From Venturia oleaginea (taxonomy: Eukaryota; Ascomycota; Dothideomycetes; Venturiales; Venturiaceae): a DNA stretch of 64,000 nucleotides. Where the stretch lies: the NCBI GenBank assembly GCA_013176395.1, contig JABMLP010000022.1, positions 992,001 to 1,056,000 on the forward strand. The letters run 5' to 3'. The notes beneath the pieces are model-generated. The model saw only the letters and a list, made by a program, of their open reading frames with translations, did no database searches and was not told the origin of the DNA. The position numbers were made by a program, and so were the translations under genes. Shown here one piece after another: positions 10,543-21,076 of the stretch (position 1 is the stretch's first letter; each line of letters opens with the position of its first letter).

Positions 10543-11891
10543 ATGGGCGATAATATGAAAGCCGTGCATTACGAGGGACCATTTAAGGTTTCTGTGAAGG
10601 AGATTCCAAAGCCAAAACTCCAGCATCCAGATGATGCCATCATCAAGGTTACGACTTCTGGTAAGTTTCTCTCAGAGGAAGTCGGGCTGTATTATTACTC
10701 ACAACAGTAAAGCAATTTGCGGATCCGATTTGCACATGTATCAAGGCCGAACAGCAGCAGAATCCGGCCTCGTTTTCGGGTGAGATTCATGCTACATCTC
10801 TCCATGGACCGCGCTGACAACTGGCAGACACGAGAACATGGGAATAGTAGAAGAGATCGGAGAAGGCGTGACACTGTTGAAGAAAGGTGACAGAATCGTG
10901 CTGCCATTCAACGTGGCCGATGGCAGATGTCAAAATTGCGAAGAAGGAAAGACGGCTTTCTGCACCGGCGTAAACCCTGGGTTTGCAGGAGGTGCTTATG
11001 GTTATGTCGCAATGGGTCCATACCAGGGAGGACAAGCCCAGTGGTTGAGGGTACCATACGCCGATTTTAACGCTTTGAAGTGAATCTTTCGCCTCCTATA
11101 ATAAGAGTCAGCTAACAGCACCAGGCTTCCACCTGGGAAAGAATCTGAAAACGACTTTGTCCTCTTAGCTGACATATTTCCAACCGGTTGGCACGGAGTC
11201 GAGCTCTCAGGCTTCCAAGCGGGTGAAAGCATTGCAATTTTTGGCGCGGGTCCTGTTGGTCTCATGGCCGCATACTCAGCTGTTCTTCGTGGAGCGAGCC
11301 GCGTTTTTGTTGTCGATATGGTGAAGGAAAGGCTCGACGCGGCAAAGAAAATCGGGTGCATACCAATCAACTTCACAACATTCGACCCCGTGGAGCAGAT
11401 CATCAAGGCAAATGGAGGCATGGTCGATCGCGCTATCGACGCTGTCGGTTATCAAGCTGTGGACAAGTCCGGAAGCAAAGAGAAGCCAAACATTGTCTTG
11501 GACCAGCTCATCATGGTGACCAGGCCTACTGGTGGACTTGGAATTCCAGGTCTATATGTCCCAGCAGATCCTGGAGCGCCAGACGAGCAGTCTGGTAAAG
11601 GACAGATTCTCATCAGCTTCGGCAAGCTCTTCGAAAAGGGATTGTCGTTAGGAACTGGCCAAGTATGCGGCTACACAAGAGATATGGCATATAGACGCTA
11701 ATGATCTGCAGTGCAACGTCAAGAAATATAACCGATACCTCAGAGACCTGATCATTTCAGGCAGGGCGAAGCCATCTTTTGTCGTTTCGAACGAGATTTC
11801 CATCGATGATGCTTCAGATGCTTACACGAAATTTGATAAGCGCATTGACGGGTACACCAAAGTTTTGATTCACCCCAACGGAGGGTTTTAG
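10543..11891 (+). CDS. Zinc alcohol dehydrogenase, glutathione-independent formaldehyde dehydrogenase type
   Basis: Five exons: 10543-10660, 10713-10779, 10828-11079, 11125-11662 and 11712-11891; introns of 45-52 bp, all GT-AG. The product is 384 residues. Zinc and catalytic motifs: AICGSDLHMYQG (Cys42), GHENMGIVEEIG (His63, Glu64), a structural-zinc loop DGRCQNCEEGKTAFC, and the NAD-binding IAIFGAGPVGLMAA. The stretch NPGFAGGAYGYVAMGPYQGGQAQWLRVP is typical of the formaldehyde-dehydrogenase-like branch. In that loop Asp stands where bacterial relatives have the first structural Cys. Family members oxidise aldehydes or alcohols with NAD+; the substrate here is not known. The third intron hides a false stop: read through, the frame would end TTG AAG TGA. 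Confidence 0.87.
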
Positions 11892-12152
11892 CTGTGGAAC
11901 AGGAAGATGAGCCTTTGTGCATGTATTGAGTAGCTGCCTAAAACACATACCCAGTCTCCGGCTATGTTCCAACTGTGATCTCGAGTCTTTCCGTGACTAT
12001 TCATCCTATGACGTCTGGTCATCGTGGGACGTCGGCCCGGTTCCTCTTTCTCTGGCTTCGAGTAGACAGCCCGCCAAAGCCGGTCGTCTCTTTATCATTG
12101 CTAAGATGTGTTTTGCGTGTTCGTGGTTGCTGGCACGATTACAACTCCTGTT
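11892..12152. other. Convergent 3' spacer
   Basis: Separates the 3' ends of the alcohol dehydrogenase (+) and the cyclophilin (-). No gene is seen. Confidence 0.5.
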
Positions 12153-12740
12153 TCAACCTTCCTCTTTCTCCACGATGTGTGCCGAAATGATCTTGATCTC
12201 TTGTGTCGGCTTGTCGTCGCGATCAGTCTGGGTCATTCCTAAACTCTTGACAATCTTGATGCCATCCGAGACTCTTCCAAATATGGTGTGGTTTCCATCG
12301 AGCCATGGCGTAGGCGCAAGAGTAATGAAGAACTGCGGCACAATCAGCGCATGCCCTGTGATGACCCATGTTGAAGACACACACCTGACTGCCATTCGTA
12401 TTGGGACCACTGTTCGCCATGCTCAGTATTCCAGCTCCAGTGTGCTTCAAGTCTGGCTTGATTTCGTCTTCGAATTTCTCGCCATAGATTGAACTTCCGC
12501 CTCTTCCTGTGCCAGTCGGGTCACCGCCTTGGATCATAAAGTCTGGGATTACACGGTGGAAGATTACGCCGTTGTAGTAGCCGCGCTGGGCGAGTTGCGC
12601 GAAGTTCTTGCATGTCTTTGGCGCATGTTTTTCGTAGAGTTCGACGGTGATGAGGCCCTGGAAATTGTTAATGTATGCTATCACAACTCCCGAAAGGAAT
12701 CTCATACCCTAGAGGTCTCAAGCGCAACTTCGGTGGCCAT
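12153..12740 (-). CDS. Cyclophilin peptidyl-prolyl isomerase, PPIL1/Cyp1 type
   Basis: Three exons on the minus strand: 12740-12708, 12657-12385 and 12332-12153; introns 12658-12707 (50 bp) and 12333-12384 (52 bp). The product is 161 residues, the usual size of PPIL1. The start [10 protein letters not shown] is in an 11-codon first exon, missed if unspliced. Motifs: [31 protein letters not shown] (catalytic Arg and Gln), [29 protein letters not shown] joined by splicing to [13 protein letters not shown], and HTIFGRV. These are the active-site residues of cyclophilins. PPIL1 orthologues act as a nuclear isomerase in the spliceosome; that location is inferred from family. It is transcribed divergently from the TRIP4-like gene. 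Confidence 0.9.
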
Positions 12741-12899
12741 GGTGAAAGTGTGTTGGTTAGAAGCCAGGCGGACTGGAAACTAGAAAATAAAGCATCCGGC
12801 CCCCCCAAGAAACTACAACAGCCACACGTGAAAGTAAACATCCTCATTTGAAAGAAAGTCTACAGAGAAAAACAGGCAAGAGCTCGGAATTACCTCGAA
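12741..12899. promoter_or_regulatory. Divergent promoter shared by PPIL1-like and TRIP4-like genes
   Basis: Only 159 bp separate the two start codons, so both promoters and 5' UTRs must lie here. It has a CCCCCC run and a CACGTG palindrome around 12825; no TATA box is evident. The regulatory role is inferred from position only. Confidence 0.5.
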
Positions 12900-14567
12900 A
12901 TGGCTCTTCAGAAGTGGGCGCTGCCTCAACTAGCAAAGTTGCTCCCAATCGATGATGAATCATTGGAGCAAGTAATATCATACACGGAAGCACTATCCAA
13001 GGAAGCCGGGGCAGAGCATCTCAAAAACATGCTGGGAGACTCTCCACAAGCAATCGAATTCATCACTACGTTCAACTCTCGCCGTCAAGCTCCAGCAAGT
13101 GGCAATTCATATGCATCCGCTTCCCGTCCGCAACCAGACCTGGCAGCCGGTGTCCCAAAATCGAAACCGAAACAGAGAAAGAAGAATGACTTCAACAAAC
13201 TCCCGCCGCCACGACGTCCCGAGCCATTTGGGGATGTAGCTGGGGCTTATATCAAACCGCCTGAGCAGGATTATCTGGCAGGCGGCTCGAAGAACCGCAA
13301 ACAGACGCAACAAACTAGTGCATTCTCTCTGTCTGCCACACCAGCAGCACTACAGCTTCCTTTACCGGCCTCAGGCGGCAGCTCAGATGTGCCCTCACGA
13401 GCAATGTCACCGAAGCTACCTCCATCCGCTGCAGGCAGGCTAATATCCGACACTTCCAAACCAAATTCCCGTTCCGCGTCGCCTGCCGCAAAACCCAAGG
13501 CTAAAGTCACCATTGCCGGCGGAACACCGATGCACGGCCCATCAACCGCATTGTCAGATCTCGAATCCGCCATCCGCGAGCTAGAAATCCAGACAAACCC
13601 TTCCCTCGCCCAAGACAACAAACGCCGAAAATGTAACTGCATGGCTCAACGCCACGCCATCCTCGAAGCCGCGCCCAACTGTCTGAGTTGTGGAAAAATC
13701 ATCTGCATCAAAGAAGGTCTAGGGCCCTGTACCTTCTGCGGCTCACCCCTCCTGAGCTCAAATGAAATCCAATCCATGATCCGCATCCTCCGCGAAGAAC
13801 GGGGAAAAGAAAAGCAATCCACTCACAACAACCAACAACAACGAAAAGCCGAAGTATCAAGAACACCCCGTCCATTCTCATCATCACATCTCGCTACGCC
13901 GGGTGCTGTTTCCACTCCCTTTTCCAACAGTCCCTCCGACAATGAAACAGACCCCGAAGTGGCGAAACTGGCTGCTGCCAAAGCTCACCGGGATAGATTA
14001 CTGGCATTCCAAGTTAACAACGCCAAAAGAACGAGAATCCACGATGAAGCCGCTGATTTCGAGCTTCCCACTTCGGGAGCAAATATGTGGGCGACTCCAG
14101 CTGAACGTGCGCTCCAATTGAAACGCCAACAGAAAGTGTTGAGAGAGCAGGAGTGGAATGCTCGGCCTGAATGGGAGAAGAAAAGAGTTGTCGCGAGTAT
14201 TGATTTGGTGGGTGGGAAGGTTGTTAAGAAAATGGCCAGGATGGAGAGGCCGAAGAGTGAGAGGGAAGATAGTATGGGTGAAGAGGAGGAAGGGAATGAG
14301 AGGTTTCCGCAAGAAATGGTGAGGGGCAAGGGTAAGGGGGCGTTGAGTAAGAACCCGTTGATGGGTGGGTTGATTAGACCAGTCGCTAGGGTTGGGGAAG
14401 GTGGTGGTAATGGCAAGGGAAAGGAGAAGGAGAAGATGGTTGAGAGGTCAACTTGGAGGAGGGTACAAGATGATAATGAGGATAATGAGAGGTGGATTTT
14501 GGATGGGGGTTTGCATGGGCAGAATACGGAGTTGGTGGAGAAGAGTGAGGAACCTAGTTGTGGGTGA
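12900..14567 (+). CDS. TRIP4/ASC-1-like C2HC5 zinc-finger protein (Rqt4-type)
   Basis: Single exon, 555 residues. The N-terminus (WALPQLAKLLPIDDESLEQVISYTEALSKEAGAEHLKNMLGDSP) is the short helical domain of this family. The C2HC5 zinc finger lies at about residues 245-285: CNC, QRHAIL, NCLSCGKIICIKEGLGPCTFCGSPL. A Ser/Pro-rich linker separates them, and the C-terminal half is charged (Glu/Lys/Arg-rich) with likely coiled coil. Human TRIP4 and yeast Rqt4 are subunits of the ASC-1/RQT complex, which splits stalled collided ribosomes; that role is taken from the family. The start is the first ATG after the divergent promoter. Confidence 0.82.
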   Translation: MALQKWALPQLAKLLPIDDESLEQVISYTEALSKEAGAEHLKNMLGDSPQAIEFITTFNSRRQAPASGNSYASASRPQPDLAAGVPKSKPKQRKKNDFNKLPPPRRPEPFGDVAGAYIKPPEQDYLAGGSKNRKQTQQTSAFSLSATPAALQLPLPASGGSSDVPSRAMSPKLPPSAAGRLISDTSKPNSRSASPAAKPKAKVTIAGGTPMHGPSTALSDLESAIRELEIQTNPSLAQDNKRRKCNCMAQRHAILEAAPNCLSCGKIICIKEGLGPCTFCGSPLLSSNEIQSMIRILREERGKEKQSTHNNQQQRKAEVSRTPRPFSSSHLATPGAVSTPFSNSPSDNETDPEVAKLAAAKAHRDRLLAFQVNNAKRTRIHDEAADFELPTSGANMWATPAERALQLKRQQKVLREQEWNARPEWEKKRVVASIDLVGGKVVKKMARMERPKSEREDSMGEEEEGNERFPQEMVRGKGKGALSKNPLMGGLIRPVARVGEGGGNGKGKEKEKMVERSTWRRVQDDNEDNERWILDGGLHGQNTELVEKSEEPSCG

Positions 14568-15643
14568 TCATGGATGCTCGTTCACCGAATGTCTCCAATT
14601 GTAAGAGTATATTGCAGAAAGAGTGCCTCAACGTAGTGAAGTAGACGCCTTCAGCTCGAGATTAAGGTTGCAACATTTCTGGCAATCCACATCGAAAATA
14701 TTGCCATAAATTTATCGCTATCGATCTTGGATAGCTAGATCTGAATGTTGACAAAGCTAGTATGCCTCAGCGAGTCACTTTATTCGCAACATATTCTTAT
14801 CTTAGCAATTGTGGCACATCTGCCATCTCCTTCACACCATTTCAATGATTAGATCCTTGATGTCAAGTAAAACGCACTACTAGTTTCCTGTAAGTTCCGT
14901 TTGATTACTACGTCTCTTAAAAGGGAGACCATACCTAGAGAGGAACATAAATTCTGGATTTGAATATTACTGCGGACATGACACCAGCAACGTGAACATA
15001 TGAAATGCTCACCATGGGTCAACAATTTAGGTATTGCTTTTGAATCGATCAGAAGATAGAATGGGTGCCAAAAGCTCCTCATCTCATCCCCAGTGTGTGG
15101 TGAAGAGATTGATAGGATCAAGCGGGAGGAAGGAGGTAAGTGAATGGACGGTATACATGATCTGAAGCTCATGGCTGAGCGTTGCTGAATGATCAGAGTA
15201 TCAGGCGAGGGGAATGATCTTGTGCCATTAATTACCCATTTAATGTCACGCTCTCACTACAACCTGATGCAGATGCGGATGCCAATACTTTGGCAGACAT
15301 CGTCTCTGATAGCGTTAAGATCCACCCGTCGGATTTCGGTTGGGAATTTTTATGATATCATCTGGGCAGAGGTTTAAGTATACCGCTAGAAACTTGGACA
15401 ACTGTTGTTGTTTTTAATGTTCAAAGAAAGTCATCTAGATCATTTTCATCCGATCATATCTATATTTTTCCATGTGCGTTCGTCAAGAGCGACTGTATAT
15501 TACCTTCTCTCAAATCTTCGAGGTGTTGATTCCCCTGAACAGACAGAGCAATGTCAGAGCGGCTCACGATGAAAGTATTAACGGAGGACTCATGGGAAAC
15601 GTACCGTTTCTTTCCATCCTCGCACTTATAGCAAAAGATACAC
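14568..15643. other. Intergenic region, no gene recognised
   Basis: Only short frames on both strands (for example 14849-15172 minus, 15189-15377 plus) with no family resemblance. It separates the 3' ends of TRIP4-like (+) and dienelactone hydrolase (-). Confidence 0.45.
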
Positions 15644-16533
15644 TTACACGTGCTGATGGAAAAAATCGAGCAGAAGCTTGTAGCCACGCTCATACTCTTT
15701 CTTCACTTCGGCGTCTTCGAGGTTAGATCTGGAGGACATCAGGAATTTCTCATCTTCTTGTTCAACGTCAAAACTCACCTGGCAGCCATCCATCCGTGTA
15801 TCTGAGTTGGGAAGAACTCAATAACGTTTTCAACCTTCAATGCTTTGCCGTAAGCAATAACTGCTTCCTTGTCTTCGTCTTTCGATGGCAAGACAGCGAT
15901 TGGGATTGTGATCTTCGGAGCATCGGCAGAATCAACCATGGCAGGGTGAGCAGCCGCGGCAGCCTTGAATGGTGTGCCTTGTTGAGAGACAAGATTCACA
16001 ATCTTCCCACCCCAGCAGAATCCAACAATAGCGAAGCTTTCAATGTTGTACTCCTTCTTGATGGAAGCCACGAGCTCTGGCACGCGCTTGACGGTCTTGG
16101 GTGGAGCAGCTGTGGTCTCAAAGAACTTTCCAAGCTTTGAACCCTTCTCTTCATTGTCTGGTGGGTACCATGAGATATCTGCTGGAGAACCCTCGAAGAA
16201 ATCGGGTATGAAGACTTGGTACTGCTTCTCTTTGTCGCCGTATGCGAGAATATCGGCGCCTTGGAGGGTCTGAGGGAAATAGCCAAAGATGTCTGAGATT
16301 GATATTTAGCAAGGTGGTGCTCAGTCTTCCCGTCATTGAAAGATCGATGACCCACCATAAACGACAAAGATAGCATGCTTTGCACTAGCATCGCCAGTGT
16401 GGTACGTCTTCAATCCATCGACCTTGACATAGTTTCCCTTGGGCTCATACCCCTTGCTCACGACGGGAGGGACGGTACAGCCTGTCCAGATCAGTCCATG
16501 GGAGCTTCGTGGAGCTATATCGGGTGCGTACAA
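15644..16533 (-). CDS. Dienelactone hydrolase family protein
   Basis: Three exons on the minus strand: 16533-16356, 16292-15779 and 15728-15644; introns 16293-16355 (63 bp) and 15729-15778 (50 bp). The product is about 258 residues from the ATG at 16533. Splicing joins AIFVVY to DIFGYFPQTLQGADILA. The alpha/beta-hydrolase nucleophile is the Cys of GFCWGG (about residue 152), with SKDED (candidate Asp) and FFPTQIHGWMA (His) completing the triad. The C-terminus YERGYKLLLDFFHQHV is typical. Fungal members hydrolyse dienelactones and related esters in aromatic degradation, but the substrate here is unknown. The 5' end is uncertain because acceptor-like AG sites lie just upstream and the true start could be in another exon. 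Confidence 0.8.
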
Positions 16534-17120
16534 GCTGCGGAATGGAGAGACATGTTACAATTGTATCTTCTTGGGATGGGTGTAGATGTTCTGAATCGCG
16601 ATGTACCTATTGGAGGCTTTTTGCAGGAGAATGAAGCTGTCCTGAATGTGCGTAGGAGGAGTTGAGTTCTGAATATCATGGAAGCCCTCTTGACCAAGGC
16701 CGTACAATAGTATTATCGAATTCGTCCCACATCTGCAGACTAACCTATTCAGGACACGGTGCGTATATCCCATGTCTGACGATCAGGTGAGAAAACAAGG
16801 AGTCCCCTACTCGACCCTCAACTTTGCGCTTCGTTACACAACAAATTTGTTGAATACGTCTGCAAAGCAAACCCCATTGAGAAAGCGAGTAGCAGGCGGA
16901 ACTCTTATTGACTCACAGCTTACATGGGGACCAGACGTCGAGTACTGACCTTCTGACAATGCCATGAGGGGCTACATGAAGTGTTGGAATGAAATTGGAT
17001 ACCTTTGATCACGGAATGAAATTAAATAGTGTTAATCAGCAAGTCTTGTTCAAAAAGATCTACAGCGTAAGTAAGGGTACCCCCTTTTGGAGTGATAGGA
17101 TTTTGGCGGAGAGGGAGATA
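16534..17120. other. Spacer before pogo copy B
   Basis: Upstream region of the dienelactone hydrolase. No gene or defined repeat is seen. A frame starting at 16989 only extends the transposase upstream across the transposon end. Confidence 0.4.
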
Positions 17121-17166
17121 TATAACGTATTCCACCATCGAGTGGGTCAACCCATCGAGCGGGTCA
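17121..17166 (+). repeat. Left inverted repeat of pogo copy B
   Basis: Starts TATAACGTATTCCACC and pairs with 18932-18977. Confidence 0.8.
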
Positions 17167-17204
17167 GTTTATGCCAAGACCAGCTGCTCCCTTATCAACA
17201 CAAT

Positions 17205-18905
17205 ATGTCTCAACAACAAAACGCGCAATCATCTAACAGAGAAGGCAGAATCCAGCTTGCCCTTTCTGCCTACAATACCCACCAATTCCGAAGCCTCCGG
17301 CGCGCTGCTGAGGCGTTTGATATACCTCCTTCAACATTAACTAGGCGATATAACGGAATTACGTATCGCCTAGATACTCGCAACGCCCGACACAAGCTCA
17401 CTACGACTGAAGAGCAGACAATTGTCCAATACATCCTCGACCTCGATTCGCGAGGATTCGCGCCCCGGCTGTGTGAGGTAGCAGATATGGCGGATAAACT
17501 ACTGGGTGTACCCGGTGGAGAGCCAGTAGGGAAAAACTGGGCTGAGAGGTTCATAACGCGCTCAGATGAACTCAAGATGGCCTTCAATCGAGCTAAGGAT
17601 AGGCAGAGGATACTACAGGAAGATCCAGAGGTTATTGGCGCGTGGTTTAAGCTCGTTACAGACACCAAGGCAAAGTACGGTATCCACGACGAGGATACGC
17701 ACAACTTTGACGAGATTGGCTTCCAGATGGGTGTTATTGGGTCAATGAAGGTCGTCACAGCTTCTGAAAGACGTACACGGCCTAATTTAATCCAGCCAGG
17801 CGATCGCGAGTGGGTTACAGTTATCCAGAGCATCTGCGCCGCCGGGTATGCGACCCCGCCATTCATTATCTACAAAGGACGCGTTCATATCTCTGCGTGG
17901 TATGAGTAGGCAGATATACCACGGAATTGGAAGCTCTCGGTCTCTGAGAACGGCTGGACAAATAATGCGCTTGGTCTTGAGTGGTTGAAGCACTTTAACG
18001 CGTATACAAAGGCGCGGCAGGTGGGGGTATACAGGCTGCTTATTTTGGACGGCCATGAGAGCCATCTCAGCCAGGATTTCAAGGACTACTGCCTCGAAAA
18101 CAAGATTATAACCCTCTGCATGCCATCGCACTCGTCGCATATACTCCAGCCCCTTGACGTGGTCTGCTTCTCGCCGTTGAAGCGCAAGTACTCCCAACGC
18201 ATCCGGGACTTGGCACGCCGACGCGTGTACCATATCAACAAGGAAGGCTTTCTCACTGCCTTCAAAGACGCGTTTTTCGACGTGTTTACGAAAGAGAACT
18301 GTCAAAAGGCCTTTGAGGCAGTAGGGCTAGTCCCTATCGACGCGCAGGTGGTGTTGGATCGCCTTGAAGTACGGCTACGAACCCCGCCAGAAACCCATCT
18401 CCCAGAAACGCCGTGGCAGTCCAAGACTCCAAGTAATACTTATGAATTTGGATCCCAATCCAAGCTCGTAAGCGAGTCTTTTACTCGGTCACCAGTTACT
18501 GCGCAGGCAGGCTTTTCCCAGCTTGTTAAGGGCGCTGAATTGATGCTACACCAAAACGCTCTGCTTGTTGCGCGTAACCGCGAGCTTGAAGAGCAATTAG
18601 CAGTAACAACGAACCGAAAATTGCGCAAAAGGAAGTGGATCCAGCAAGGTGGTACTATGGAGTATGGGACTGCAGCAGCGCAGGTAGCTGCAGAGGCGTC
18701 TATAGCGCCTCAGGGATCAAAGAAGGCTCGTGGTAGTGGTGGTCAAGAAACAGCCCGACCAACTCAACGGCGCTGTAGGAACTGCGGCGCAGCTGGGCAT
18801 AATGCGCGAACTTGTAAAAAAGATATCAAGATATCTTCTGAATCAGATAGCAGAACGACGGACTTAGAATCTATTGTTGATAGCGATGAAATTGAAGAGT
18901 CGTAA
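17205..18905 (+). pseudogene. pogo/Fot1-type transposase with one nonsense codon (copy B)
   Basis: ATG at 17205 (MSQQQN), about 40 bases inside the left inverted repeat; the frame would encode 566 residues. It is stopped by TAG at 17907-17909, where copy A has a Glu codon; the same frame continues to 18905. Order: N-terminal helix-turn-helix region (RRAAEAFDIPPSTLTRRYNG), DDE_1 domain with HNFDEIGF, LLILDGHESHL and LQPLDVV, a charged coiled-coil-like part, and a C-terminal zinc knuckle CRNCGAAGHNARTC, then an acidic tail. All three catalytic acidic residues are present. A C-terminal knuckle is not standard for pogo transposases. Confidence 0.85.
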
Positions 18906-18931
18906 CTTAAGTTGGTCGTGCCAAGCCTTTT

Positions 18932-18977
18932 TGACCCGCTCGATGGGTTGACCCGCTCGATGGTGGAATACGTTATA
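18932..18977 (-). repeat. Right inverted repeat of pogo copy B
   Basis: Reverse complement of 17121-17166 with one mismatch. Confidence 0.8.
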
Positions 18978-19015
18978 CGTTATCATTAATACACGTATTT
19001 AGTTACCACCACAAT

Positions 19016-19207
19016 TGTCACGGCGAGTAAAAGAGGTCATAGACAGGTCTATTGTTCTAAGTACTAAGTGTGATAAGAGAATCTTAGGTAGAGAGGAATC
19101 TACTCCGGCGACTCGTAGAAGTCGCGCCTTAGCCACATGTGGCCGTGCGCGCCTCGCTAAGACCACAAAGTCACGTGACTGAAAGACGGCCATGCCATGC
19201 TGTCACA
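19016..19207 (-). repeat. Solo LTR, 192 bp, with target duplication
   Basis: Begins TGTCACGG and ends TGTCACA. The flanks 19011-19015 and 19208-19212 are both ACAAT, a 5-bp target duplication. It is related to the 192-bp LTR at 20855-21046. Orientation is taken from that copy, where a polypurine tract on the minus strand adjoins it. Confidence 0.75.
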
Positions 19208-19212
19208 ACAAT

Positions 19213-19781
19213 TGTTACGGTTACTGTCACGTGGATATATGTTCAGTTACATTCGGTTGCATTTGATTGGATTCATGTGCACTCAGATGCGTACCATTCG
19301 GTTCCTTTATGATTGGTTAATCGTTACACGGATTTTTGAGAATCACGTGCGTGTTCATGGATAACCCGTTCATGGATGAGAACGCTCAAGGGATGATCAT
19401 TCATGGGGTGAACGTTCATGTTACAGATCGCCTCAAGGCTGAAGAGCAGGAAGGCAGGACTCGCAAAGAATGGTTGGATAACAAGAAGTTATTGTTAGGA
19501 CTGATAATGGAGAGGAATCCTTCGAGCACACAGGATCAGACTGGTGCGATGGGGTCAGTCCTAGTGGGGAATATAACGTGCAGGAGTCACGTGATATTCC
19601 CACAGTTCCCACAGTTCTTGGCCTTACCCACAGATCGGAAGAGCCAAGAAGTGTGGGAATACACCTTGGCACCCAGAACCAGAAGGGTATATAGGGAGGA
19701 CGTTGGACGGACTTTCCTTTCTCTCTTCGTGGTTATCTCATGTTATGTTTCTCACATAGGAGCTTCTTCAACCTACTACAG
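19213..19781 (+). repeat. Diverged partial LTR of the G3 type
   Basis: Starts TGTTACGGTTACTGTCACGTG and shares the order of short blocks of the G3 LTR read on its coding strand (TACTGTCACGT, a GTTACACGG block, repeated TTCATG words), then a TATA-like GTATATAGG near 19688. The 3' end is not recognisable; LINE sequence begins at 19782. The frame at 19336-19845 is not treated as a gene. Confidence 0.45.
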
Positions 19782-20854
19782 GCAGCCATACTTGCCTGGG
19801 GGAACACAACAGAGGAAACGGGTAAGAAACTCGAAAATGCGCTAGAAAAGGCAGACTGTTGGGCAAAGACACATGCATCGAAATTCGCACCGGAGAAGTT
19901 CCAATTGACACACTTTACAAGAACACGCACACGCATGAACACAAAACAACCCATTCAGACGGCCTGGGCCAGCATTGAGCCTAGGACAACATGCGAATAT
20001 CTACGCGTGACGCTAGACAGCAAGCTCCAGTGGAAGGAACATATCGAAGAGATCAAGCGGAAAACCACGAAAACAGTGAACGCACTGTGCTCTCTAGGCA
20101 GCTCAACATGGGGCGTCAGTCTGCTAGATATGCGAAAAATCTACCGCGCAGTAGTGGTCCCTCAGATGATGTACGCGTGCTCAATATGGTCGAGTTCAGG
20201 AGCAAGAGGAAAGCCATACACGAGAAAAACGCTCGATACACTTCGGTCAATTCAAGTACGCGCAGCACGAATTATCTGCGGAGCATTCAGAGCAACCTCC
20301 AGGGTTGCCCTCGATATCGAGACCTACCTGCTCCCAGTCGAGCAACAGATTTGGAAATACAATACCGAAACCCTCAGCCGCATACTCTCATATCAAGATC
20401 TCCCCAAACTGTTAGACACTCAGCTCGGAGAACCAAGGTCAAGACAACGAATTAGCTACAATAGCCCATTATACAATATATACCGAGATATCAAGGAGAA
20501 GGGAGCAGTACATCTCGACAGGCGAGAGTTAATCCCACCGTTCGTAGCAGCACCATGGTAGCAAGGCCCAAAGATACACATCGCACCAAGTGATGAAGCG
20601 GCATGCTCTGAACACGATTCAGTCGCCAGGATCGAGAGCAATACCTGTATCTACACAAACGGAAGCAGTATAGGTGGCCATACCGGTACTGCAGCAGTCT
20701 GGCCGTTGAAACGACAGAAAAGAAGCACGTACATGGGCCCTGAGACGACCTCTACGGTATACGCAGCAGAACTGCAAGGAATAAATCTGGCGCTGGATAT
20801 GGTCCAAGCAGACATCGGGGCGGGAAACAACCAAAGAAACATCAACATCTTCAC
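19782..20854 (+). pseudogene. LINE ORF2 fragment (end of reverse transcriptase to RNase H)
   Basis: Closely parallels 23751-24823 of the LINE further right: WGNTTEETGKKLENALEKA, YACSIWSSSG, VALDIETYLLPVEQQIW. TAG at 20559-20561 replaces a Trp codon (APW then stop), after which the RNase H part continues to NINIFT. It is cut off at 20855 by a 192-bp LTR. Both ends are truncated, so this is a relic. Confidence 0.85.
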
Positions 20855-21046
20855 TGTCACGGCAAGCAAAAGAGGTCATAGATCGGTCTATTGCTCTAAG
20901 TACTGGGTGTGATAAGAGAATCTTAGGTAGAGAGCAAAAGACCTCGGAAGCGCAAAGATGTAGCGCTTTAGCCACAGGTGGCTGTGCACGCCACGCTAAG
21001 GCCACGAAGTAACGTGACTGCAGGATAGCCATGCCGTGCCGTCACA
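20855..21046 (-). repeat. 192-bp gypsy-type LTR with adjoining polypurine tract
   Basis: Begins TGTCACGG and ends CCGTCACA. The next bases, CTACCCCCCCC, read on the minus strand as a polypurine tract ending TAG. This is therefore the 3' LTR of a minus-strand gypsy element whose interior is split by the two LINE insertions (remnants 21047-21068, 25861-25965 and 27586-27609). Confidence 0.65.
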
Positions 21047-21076
21047 CTACCCCCCCCTTCAAGAAGGCAAGGTCTG

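Larger units (their letters stand above)
17121..18977 (+). mobile_element. pogo/Fot1-type DNA transposon, nearly intact (copy B)
   Basis: A 1,857-bp element with 46-bp inverted repeats, 17121-17166 and 18932-18977, matching except one position. The repeats contain an internal ATCGAG-GGGTCAA duplication. TA-rich flanks are consistent with a TA target. It carries a single transposase gene with one premature stop. Confidence 0.85.
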
